NCBI RefSeq assembly: GCF_000485595.1
Contig: NW_014577860.1
Coordinates: forward strand, 79,630 to 106,789
Reading direction: 5' to 3'
Length of the DNA: 27,160 nt
Origin: Priapulus caudatus
Taxonomy: Eukaryota > Priapulida > Priapulimorpha > Priapulimorphida > Priapulidae
Position numbers and translations under genes: made by a program. Shown here piece after piece: positions 9,742 to 18,445 of the stretch. Below the pieces are notes generated by a model. It searched no databases. It saw only the letters and a list, made by a program, of their open reading frames with translations, and had not been told where the DNA came from. How positions within the stretch are numbered: the first letter of the stretch is position 1; every line of letters starts with the position of its first letter.

Positions 9742-9847
9742 CTGCCCAGAAATATAGCATAGGGATTAGCTCTACATGTTTAGGAAACAGATAGTGAGCT
9801 ATTAAGGACAGGGAAGTGGCAGTGGAGGCATCCAAATTCTGAGATTA

Positions 9848-10281
9848 CCTACCATTAAAGCTGTAACGATACACAAGCCTCTCGATTCGATCCGGTTCTC
9901 GATATTAGCCTCTCGACTCGATTCCTTCGATTCAATTCCCAAAATATTGAAATGTTATCTTATTTTTTATATTTTCATTATTTTGCAATAATAAATTATT
10001 AGAAATTGCCAGTGAATACTAAATGGTGAATAGACTAGACTCTAGAGAGTATATAGTATAGTAGTATATATACACTGCACAGTCGCTAAGTAACAACAGA
10101 GCATATAAATCAGTGATTTATATGCTCTGGTAACACTCCACAGTATATGACGTAGTGCCGCCATTTATTGGAGGAAAAAAGTGGTATCGAAAATACGGGG
10201 AAAAATATCGAGGATCGGATCGAGGGAAGAGAATCTCGATCCGATTCGATTTCGGTGGATCGTTACAGCCCTACCTGCCAT
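9848..10281. mobile_element. 418-bp hAT-type MITE with 8-bp target duplication
   Basis: The element spans 9856-10273. Left end TAAAGCTGTAACGATACAC and right end (reverse complement) TAGGGCTGTAACGATCCAC are terminal inverted repeats. Flanks are CCTACCAT (9848-9855) and CCTGCCAT (10274-10281), a 7/8 match of the 8 bp typical of hAT insertion. Subterminal TCGATTCGATCCG-type repeats occur in both halves. There is no transposase frame, so it is non-autonomous. It lies about 100 bp inside the intron from the exon 2 acceptor. Confidence 0.82.
10097..10129. other. Near-perfect palindrome inside the MITE
   Basis: The 16-bp arms at 10097-10112 and 10114-10129 are exact inverse copies (core GAGCATATAAATCA) around one central G. 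It could extrude as a cruciform or mark an internal foldback. Confidence 0.85.
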
Positions 10282-10724
10282 ACCGATGTTGTAAACATAT
10301 TTAGAGGTAGAGATCTCCACCCAGTGCCACACTTACTTGGGTAGTGTTTTATTTTGTGTTCTGTCTGTGTATGCAGCATTGCGGGCAAACTACCTGGTAC
10401 ATCCAGGCATGCGAGGACGTTGCCCAGTCCTGGCTGTAGGCGACACCTGGAACTCAGCCAGCGACCGGGCAGTCACACTACAGAATCTACATACCTCCAC
10501 AGCGTTTGTTCCAGGCAGCAGGGATTAGAGTCATTAGACGACGCCAGACAGCGAACAACAGACAGACAACACAACGCAAGAATATTATGGGTGCCACACC
10601 CTGCTTCACAGGTATTATGTTACAATTCATAAAACAAGTGCCGCAGAGCGACACCGCTCACCTGACGGCAGGTGTTCTGATGCTAAACTCGGGGGCAAAC
10701 GAATCAAGAGCACCCTCCCATCGC
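10282..10724. other. Unassigned intronic sequence
   Basis: Mixed-composition DNA with no ORF resembling a known protein and no obvious repeat structure apart from a small palindromic patch (cacctgacggcaggtg, about 10660-10675). It may be an unrecognised interspersed repeat. Confidence 0.4.
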
Positions 10725-11500
10725 CGCGTTCGCTCTCCCTCGTTGTCTCTCCTTCTTTCTCTTTCGCTCTCTCGCTCTTGCTCTCTCTTCCCTTCGCGCT
10801 CTCTCTCTCCCTCTCTCTCTCGCTCGATCACACTCTCGCTCTCTCTCGCTCGATCACTCTCTCTCTCTCTCTCGTCTCTTGCTCTTCTCCTTCTGGCGCT
10901 CTTTCCTCTCTCTCCTCGCCTCGTCACCACCCCACTCTCCTCGTTTTCTCTCTTTCTTGTCTTCTGTCTCTTTTCTCTCCTCTTTCCTTCCTGTCTTTGT
11001 TTTTCTCTCCTCTTCTCTCTCCCTCTCCCTCTCTCTCTCTTCTTTCTCTTCTCTCCTCTCCTCTCTCCTCTCTCTCTTTCTCTTCTCACGTCTTTTTGCG
11101 CGCTCGATCTTCCTTGTCTCTCTCTCCTCTCTCTCTTCTTCTCGCTCTCTCTCTATCACTGTATCCCGTCTCCATCTTACTTCTCCTGCTTACCTCTCTC
11201 CGAGCTCTCCCTCGCCCGTGCGTGCACTCTGGACGTCGGCTCGTCTCTCTCTCGTCGTCTTCTCCCTCTCTCTCTCTTCCTCTCTATTCGCGCCTCGTCT
11301 CTGTCACCTCGTCCTCTCACTCCTCTTGTCCCGGCCTCGCCCGCCCGGTCTGCTGTGCGGGCGGCCCTCGGGCGGCGGGCCCCGGTCGCGCGGCCCGCGG
11401 CGGGCGGCGGCGGCGGCGCCGGCCGGGCTGCTTCGTGCTCTCTCTCCGTGGCGTGCTCTCTCTCTCTCAATTTCTCTCTTCTCGATGGCGGTAGCGCTGC
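10725..11500. repeat. Long CT-rich (pyrimidine) tract
   Basis: About 0.77 kb dominated by CTCT, TTCC and CTCG runs on the plus strand, GA-rich in the direction in which the gene is transcribed. Arg/Glu- or Ser/Leu-rich open frames on both strands are products of the repeat. It has triplex (H-DNA) potential and is interrupted at about 11325-11430 by a CGG/GCC-rich patch. Confidence 0.9.
11325..11430. other. CpG- and CGG-rich patch
   Basis: Very high G+C, with a run of GGC triplets near 11402-11418 and many CpGs, embedded in the CT tract. There is no gene start here that I can support. Confidence 0.6.
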
Positions 11501-11559
11501 CGGGCCCCCCGGGCGACGCTGACACGGCGGCACCGCTGCTTGCTATACAGATTGTCTGA

Positions 11560-13410
11560 TTGTCTCTATCAAGACTGATTGTCTTCTATGGTCTTCAACT
11601 GCCTAGGCAGACGTTTCGGTGGAGCTTAGCAACCAGATGGTAGAGTTTTGACTATATACTTCCACATAATGTTATAAGACTCTATTTAATCACCTCGGGT
11701 GGTGGACTCGGCTTTACTGTGGTAGCCCCTGTTTATACTATGTTAACTCGGGTTTCCAGCAGCGGCCACGATGGTAGAAATTAAAAAATTGCTCTAAAAA
11801 GCTGCTTGTCCGGGCGACAAGTGCTTAAATACCTGACAGCATTAACTTGTCCCGTGGAAATGGACAAGTACGGACAAACGAATAGCCTTATTCGAGAACA
11901 GAATACTGGGATGGTTCAGGAACCCTTCTCGAAGAAATGTTCGTTGGGATCGTATGAAAGTGCCCCACTGATGCGCGCGGTCTGACGTGAAATGTCTTAA
12001 TAGATTAAAGTGGAATGCTGGAAGCTTTCCATCGTAAGTAGTATCGCAACAACTATGCAAGAGAATGGTAATGAACACTGCGATCCATTTACCCCCCCGC
12101 TACGGCAACGCCTGGACGAGGCGGAAATGCGAGAGTGCCCCCGAGCCCTGTAATAATTAAGGCCAGCCCGCCCGCGGCGCGTGGTCCCCGGGGATGCACA
12201 GCCGCAAAAACTACACCCTACTGAAATCACGGCACCCACATGCAACATGAGGGCCACTGGCGGGGCACTGACGCAGTGGCATGAATTAGTAGCGTTTACA
12301 GTGTACGCACCTGCCCAGTCAGGTCCCGTGGCCCGCTACCGCCCAAATTATTACAATTCAAGGACAATAAACAGCTTCTCAAGGCAAATTTAGCTTTGAA
12401 ATTCAACTGTGCTTGTAGCCTCATATATCCAAGACATGTATATGATTTCTACTAGCAACGCGGCGCGTCAAATCTTCTCTCACAGTAAACAAATCCGATG
12501 GGTGTAATGCTCTCTTGAGGCAAATAGGTTATCAGACACTTACTCTTGCGCGACTGTAGTGGAAAGCAGCATTTCATGGTCCCTTTCAATAAAGCCCATA
12601 AACCAATGTTAGGGGTCATGCGGAACAAAGTTTTTTAATCGCTGGGGAACCGGCGCACCCGGCCGTCAGCACCGAGTGTCTTCCAGAAATAGTCTACAAT
12701 CTGCCCTGTGCCCATTGCTTATCGACCTGTGACCCTCCAATTCGCCGGCACAGGTGATGGCCTTATCCTACCATGATGCTTAGAGCACCGACTATCAAAC
12801 CTAGGTCGAGCCGTTTAGATTTGTGCCGGCAATTCTGCATTTCTCTCCCTATACTTAAGTAAGGAGGGAATTGTTCGCCCCTTCTTTTACACCTGCTTGA
12901 CCTTTTGACTTTGACCCGCAGCTTCGACATCCCACGCTCGTGTTTCGGATTACCCCCCGTCACGTTCCGAATATCCGTGACAGTACGTCGAGCCGTTTAA
13001 GATTGTGTGCCCCACCTGTTGACGACGCACGGACGGACCAGACGCTCGCCGGACGGGACGATGCATCGATTCTACAACTGCATCCGACTATGTCAGATCG
13101 AGCTAAAAAGTGCACATGTTCGCAGATGGTGCAAATTGCTATAATCTAAGATAAACTGAACGGGCAACATCACTCTCGACAGTGGATAGCTTACTGGCGA
13201 GGTGTACCATGCAATTATTTTCGTACACCTGGAAGTTTATGCTTTTGTGTATCTTTATTTTTATATGTAAATACATATTTATTGCCCCTAGACATTAGCA
13301 GCATGAGACCGAAACAGCTTAAACTCACATGAGAAATAGATATTAAACATTAACTGGTTATCCGCAGGCTAGTGGCGAAATTTACAGCTCTAACCTTCCC
13401 CAGGGGGTGC
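11560..13410. other. Unassigned intronic stretch with small hairpins
   Basis: No coding signal. At 11775-11880 a 'gtagaaattaa' string is followed by CTTGTC/GACAAG (11805-11821) and ACTTGTCC/GGACAAGT (11845-11869) inverted pairs, resembling a MITE fragment. GTCGAGCCGTTTA occurs twice, near 12805 and 12989. The rest has no visible repeats and is CpG-tolerant. Confidence 0.5.
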
Positions 13411-13424
13411 TACAATGCACACAT

Positions 13425-15300
13425 CTCAGACAAACTGCAAACACAGGACCATAGCATTGCCCTCCTACAGTCGCTGCAGCAACTGACAGCATTGCTCTCT
13501 ACTACAAAAGCCTGTTCTGGTAACAACTGAACAGCATTTGTCTCACTACAACGACTGTCTGGTACAACTGAACCAGCATTGTCTCTCACTACCAACGACT
13601 GTCTGGTAAGCAACTGAACAGCAATTGCTCTCCTACAGACGAACTGTCTGGTAACAGACAACTGAACAGCATTGCTCTCACTACAAGATGTCTGGTACCA
13701 ACTGAAGCAGCATTGCTCTCACTACATTACGACTGTCGTGGTAACAACGTGAACAGCATTGCTCTCACTACAACGACTGTCTGGTAACATGAACAGCATT
13801 GCTCTCACTACAACGACGTCTGGTAACAACTGAACAGCATTGCTCTCACTACAACGACTGTCTGGTAACAACTGAAGCACAATTGCTCCCACAGGCTAAC
13901 GACTGTCTGGAACAACTGCGTGCTGAACAGCATTGCTCTCACTACAACGACTGGTTCTGGGTATCAAACTGAACGCAATGCTCTCACTATAAGCGTACTG
14001 GTCTGGTATCAACCTGAACAGCATTGGCTCTCACTACAACGACTGTCTGGTAACACTGACAGCATCGCTCTCACTACAACGACTGTCCCTGGTAACAACT
14101 GAATCAGCATTGCCCTCACTACAACGACAGTCTGGTCAACAACTGAACAGGATTGCTCTCACTACCACACGCTGCTGGTAACAACTGAACAGCAATTATG
14201 CTCGGTCACTAGCAACGACTGTCTGGTCAACCCAAACTGAATGCAGCATTGCTCTCACTAACGACTGTTGGTAAACGAACTGAACAGGCATTGCTGCTCA
14301 CTACATGTCCCACGACTGCTCTGGTAACAGACTGAACAGCCCATGCTCTGCACTAACACGACTGTCTGGTAAGCAACTGAAGCGCATTGGCTTCTCGACT
14401 ACAACGACTTGCTGGTAACAACTGAACAGACATTGCCTCTCGACTACAACGACTGTCTGGTACTAAACTGAACAAGGCATTGCTCTCACGTAACAAAACG
14501 ACTGTCTGGTAACAACTGACAGATTGCTCTCACTTACAGACGACTGTCTGGTACAACTGAACGCATTGCTCTCCACTACACAACGACTTGTCTGGTAACA
14601 ACTGAACAGCATTGCTCTCCACTACAGCACCAACGACTGTCTGGTAACGAACTGAACAGCATTGGCTCTCACTGGGCCTCCACAACCGAACTGTCTGGTA
14701 ACATACTGAATCAGGGATGCTCTCACTGCGCGTTACAACGACGTCTGCGTAACCATACGTGAAGCAGCACTTGCTCTCAACTACAACGACTGTCTGGTGA
14801 ACTAAACTGAACCAGCATTGCTCTCACTACAACACTGTCTGGTAACAAATGAACAGCATTGCTCTCGACTACACAACGACTTGTCTGTAACAACTGAACA
14901 CATTGCTCTAAACTAACTACAACGATTGTCTGTAACAACTGTAAGCAGCATTGCTCCACTATAACTGACTGTCCTGGTAACCAACTGAACAGCATTGCCT
15001 CTCGACTACAACCGACTGTCGTGAGTAACAACTGCAAGCAGCGATTCGATCTCACTACAACGACTCGTCTGGTACAACTGATACACAATGTGCTCGTCAG
15101 CTACAAACGACTGTCTGGTAACAACTGAAGCAGCATTGGCTCTCGCTACAGACGACCTGTCTGTTAATCCAACTGAACAGCATTGCTCTCACTACAACGA
15201 CTGTCTGGTAACAACTGAACAGCATTGCTCTCACTACAACGACTGTCTGGTAACAACTGAACAGCATTGCTCTCACTACAACGACTGTCCTGCAGCAACC
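13425..15300. repeat. 42-bp minisatellite array, about 44 units
   Basis: The unit can be recognised by TGAACAGCATTGCTCTCACT followed by ACAACGACTGTCTGGTAACA and AC. The last three copies (about 15170-15290) are exact. Most earlier units differ by scattered single-base indels rather than substitutions, which looks like unpolished long-read consensus. The indels break all frames and the array is not coding. Confidence 0.93.
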
Positions 15301-15308
15301 TAATACTG

Positions 15309-15641
15309 CAGGGGTCGAAATAAGCGATGGTCCGATGGTCCGGGGCCACCAAATAATCAGGAGGACCATCAGATTTTCAAAGTCAATGGTCCGACGGACC
15401 ATTGAATATCTTGGTTCCATTTTACGGTAATTTTCTTTGAAGTTTTCACGTTTCGATTATTATTAATCCAGTGTTTAGATTAGTAGTTAGATTAGAGTTG
15501 TGTTAGATTAGTTAGTAGTTAGATTAGTAGTGTTAGATTAGTGTTTAGTTGTCCACTTTTAGAGAACAATTTGAAATTTAGGAGGACCATCTAAATTTCA
15601 AACTAGATGGTCCTTTTTTCTCTCCTTATTTCTACCCCTTG
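15309..15641. mobile_element. 333-bp MITE inside the minisatellite
   Basis: Left end CAGGGGTCGAAATAAGC and right end (reverse complement) CAAGGGGTAGAAATAAG form imperfect terminal inverted repeats. Inside, GATGGTCC or GGACCATC occurs about six times in both orientations (15326-15341, 15363, 15584, 15605 among others), and an 'agtagttagatt' tandem tract sits at 15460-15550. The 42-bp array resumes on the right as a variant. No clear target duplication is seen, so the ends may be off by a few bases. Confidence 0.62.
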
Positions 15642-15644
15642 GAA

Positions 15645-15812
15645 CGGCATTTGCCTCACTACAACAAATGTCCCGCAGCAACTGAACAGCATTGCTCTCA
15701 CTACCACAAATGTCCTGCACCAACTGAACAGCATTTCCCTCACTACCACAAATGTCCTGCAGCAACTGAACAGCATTTCCCTCACTACAACCACTGTGAG
15801 GTAACAACTGCC
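15645..15812. repeat. Continuation of the 42-bp minisatellite (variant)
   Basis: Four more 42-bp units, now with 'ACAAATGTCC(T/C)GCA' in place of 'ACGACTGTCTGGTA'. They show that the MITE at 15309-15641 sits within, or at the edge of, one array containing two unit types. Confidence 0.88.
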
Positions 15813-15899
15813 TCCAGCTGCCATGTAGCCAGTTTCTACAATGCACTGAGAAAACCTGGTACATTCATGCAACCTCTTAATGGCTGAACATGCTTCCTG

Positions 15900-15960
15900 T
15901 TAGAGGTGTAATGATACACTATGGTCACGATACGATACGTATCGCGACACACAGACAGTG
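15900..15960. mobile_element. Truncated end of a hAT-type element
   Basis: TAGAGGTGTAATGATACAC followed by the palindromic cgatacgatacgtatcg resembles the TAAAGCTGTAACGATACAC end of the element at 9856. No matching opposite end was found before 16600. The DNA up to 16119 is A/T-rich and otherwise unassigned. Confidence 0.5.
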
Positions 15961-16119
15961 ATATTGTAAATGTCATGCTATGATAAATTTGTCATATATC
16001 ATGTTCGAATTAATCGTGTTTTTATTATTAATAATGTTTATTTGTAAATTTATAACTAAGTTACTGATTGTTCAATATTGTACTTTGAGGTTCACTTCAT
16101 GAATGGTCGAATTCAAATA

Positions 16120-16210
16120 CAGGGCGTGAAATTAGCACCGGCCCCCCGGCATATATGCCGGCAAATTATTTGGATGGCCAATAACATTGGCAAAACACCG
16201 GCCCTCCGAG
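16120..16210. mobile_element. MITE fragment with CCGGC motifs
   Basis: CAGGGCGTGAAATTAGC at 16120-16136 resembles the left end of the element at 15309. Repeated accggcc / gccggc motifs in both orientations follow (16137-16203). The opposite terminus is not seen. Confidence 0.45.
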
Positions 16211-16278
16211 CCAGTGGTTTCAGCCGAGTTAGTGAGTACCTACATTTATATTTATATATAGCATTAATGAGCAAATAG

Positions 16279-16484
16279 CCTACAGTCAGGGTATTAGCCA
16301 GGAATGAGTATTGTGGGAGTGCAGAAAAATATTTGGGAGTGCAATTTTACAAATGTACACGGCTTTAGATCAATATATTTCTATATTATATATTATATAT
16401 CTACACATTTTTGGCCGTGCAGTTTCAAAACTGACCGTGCAAATCACGGCTGCACGGCTCGCTGGCTAATACGTCGCCTACAGT
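16279..16484. mobile_element. 190-bp hAT-type MITE with perfect 8-bp target duplication
   Basis: The element 16287-16476 begins CAGGGTATTAGCCAG and ends with the inverse of CGACGTATTAGCCAGC, sharing GTATTAGCCAG exactly. CCTACAGT flanks it on both sides (16279-16286 and 16477-16484), an exact 8-bp duplication. Interior GGGAGTGCA (twice, left) and CCGTGCA / TGCACGG (right) motifs resemble the plan of neighbouring elements. It is non-coding. Confidence 0.88.
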
Positions 16485-16769
16485 ACTGTTTTATCTGAAG
16501 GATACAACGCCATAATTTATCAACATTTTACAAATTTGAAATCAAGAATGCAAGCATGAAACATGACATGGCAGACTGTATATGTATCATGTATTTATTA
16601 GTTTTCTTGTGCTTGTATTGCGTTTTTTTTTGTATCTGTTCCTTCCTGCTTTTTTGGTCGGAGTAATAAACAGGCTAACCACCCTACCTTTTGGACATAC
16701 CATACCATATCTACTTATTTTTTGCTTGTCATGGATCCTTGACTCAAGGGCTGGACCCACACTACAACA
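16485..16769. other. Unassigned A/T-rich intronic DNA
   Basis: No coding, RNA or repeat signal that I can support. Confidence 0.4.
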
Positions 16770-17235
16770 CTAATAATAACACCCAAATATTTGTAAGTAG
16801 GGGTACAGCAAGAAAGTAAAAGTCAAGGGTGATTTACAGCAGGTAATACAAAGAATTCTACATTTTTCAGTACTGAAAGACATTCCCCACGTTGTTGTCC
16901 ACTTCTCAGGATGAGTAAAGACAATCTGGAGGGCCAAGTGATGACCCAAGTTATTAGAGATAATGGTATAGAACTGCGTCATCACCAAAGAGGCGAATAG
17001 AAGTAGTAGAGTCAGTTTCGGTAAACAAATCAGTTATAAACTAAAAGGATAAGAACAACAATGGACTAGGCACCTTAATTATAACCTTGGGGGTATAACC
17101 GATGTGATGACCGCCACATCTGACATGCTGCCATTTACAGACAATTTGTGATCTATCCTCCAAAAAGTCAGAAATCCAGTTTAAAGTAGAAATATCCAAA
17201 CCCAAGTGATATGACCATGTCTGAAAACACAGACG
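16770..17235 (-). pseudogene. Decayed LINE reverse transcriptase fragment
   Basis: Read on the minus strand in several frames: LNWISDFLEDRSQIV, then VNGSMSDVAVITSVIP after a shift (about 17220-17100); IRLFGDDAVLYH with the catalytic GDD at 16986-16978; EKWTTTWGMSFSTEKCRILC; and finally KYLGV at about 16793. This order (palm, FGDD for FADD, thumb, YLGV) is that of CR1/jockey-like non-LTR RTs. Several frameshifts and stops make it dead. It has the same orientation as the host gene. The 17240-17630 flank is unassigned. Confidence 0.72.
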
Positions 17236-17639
17236 TTTATACTAGCGTAACAGCAGTGTAGTACTAATGCCGCGTAAAGTTTGTTATTAGAGAAGCTTGT
17301 GGATGACCAGTCAGATGGTAACACGGGAATGACAATGACAGAAAGTGCTCTAAATTATTGACATAAAAATTCAATAATATTTACCACACAGAATTGCACG
17401 CCCTTTTGTTTTAATTATATGCACTTGGTTTGAAGGAGTCAGGACACGATAAAATTTATTGCTAGTATGATGTGGTCAAATGCATTTTTCTATGCTATAT
17501 AATACTTTAATGCTGGGTCGAATGAGTAAACTTCATAGCTTTTTTAGACCCATCTATATGATATCAAACGTAGCAGTGTCTCGGGCGGTATTTTGACCCC
17601 TCAAGATGTATATATATTAAATGCTGTTACTTGTACATA

Positions 17640-18190
17640 TGTTTTTGGTGGTGCGCACATAAGAAAGCAAAATAGGACTACACTAACAGGAGGTGTCGAA
17701 CTTATACTGATGCCACCAGTTGCTGTTGAGCCGAGATTTGAAGATGTTTAGACTCTCTGATATAACCATTACACTTGGAAGATTGTTCCACTGGTCTACA
17801 ATCCTAAATGAAAACCTGTTTTGTCTGATTGTCGAATTACATCTTTTCTTAAACATAAGCATATTATAGCGTATTATAGCATATGTTTTTGGTGGTGCGC
17901 ACATAAGAAATAAAATTAGGACTACACTAACAGGAGGTGTCGAACTTATACTGATGCCACCGGTTGCTGTTGAGCCGAGATTTGAAGATGTTTAGACTCT
18001 CTGATATGACCACTACACTTGGAAGATTGTTCCACTGGTCTACGACCCTAAATGAAAAACTGTTTTGTCTGATTGTCGAATTACATCTTTTCTTAAACAG
18101 TTTTAGTTCATGACCACGTGTGTTATTGCCACTATACCTGCATAAAATCTTAGTGTTTTTAATGTTGGTGTAATCAGTGATATTTCCGCT
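17640..18190 (-). repeat. 244-bp tandem duplication of a LINE C-terminal end
   Basis: A block starting 'gtttttggtggtgcgcac' at 17641 recurs at 17885, with copies estimated about 95% identical. On the minus strand both encode FRIVDQWNNLPS or FRVVDQWNNLPS, then ESLNIFKSRLN and a stop. The outer copy extends to NTRGHELKLFKK (up to about 18180). This is the conserved C-terminus of CR1-like LINE proteins (usual form RVV--WN-LP---V---S-N-FK-RLD). From 18190 to 18445 nothing further is recognised. Confidence 0.8.
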
Positions 18191-18445
18191 GTCATGTGAG
18201 ACTATATTCAGCTATATTTAGTTTTTTTGAGACAAAAAACTCGCAATAGTCATTTAAAAAATCATCAAAGACATTGATTAACTTGGTACCAGTTAATAAA
18301 TGTGTTAGCGTGGTATAGGACAAACATATGCCATTTCACAACCAACAACACAGAAACACACACAAGTGCATACAGAACATTCACAAATACTGAAATACAA
18401 TCATACTCACCAGCAAATTGAAATGATATCACTGGGAGCTCAGGC

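Noticed and set aside
9496-9762. Plus-strand 88-codon frame over ABRA exon 2
   Set aside because: Antisense shadow; the minus strand carries the Costars motifs, stop and splice acceptor.
10650-10690. Splice-donor-like CAG|GTGAGC on the minus strand as an extra ABRA exon end
   Set aside because: Exon 1 and exon 2 already join in frame across the domain boundary; the piece has no family similarity and opens into the GA repeat.
10658-11559. Long open frames on both strands rich in Ser/Leu/Pro or Arg/Glu
   Set aside because: They come from the CT/GA repeat; all six frames stay open and no domain is visible.
13410-15420. Apparent CRISPR-like array of regular repeats
   Set aside because: The 42-bp units are contiguous with no unique spacers, and the context is an animal intron.
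16379-16402. Possible terminator or promoter in the 'tatattatatattatat' tract
   Set aside because: Simple A/T repeat inside the 190-bp MITE.
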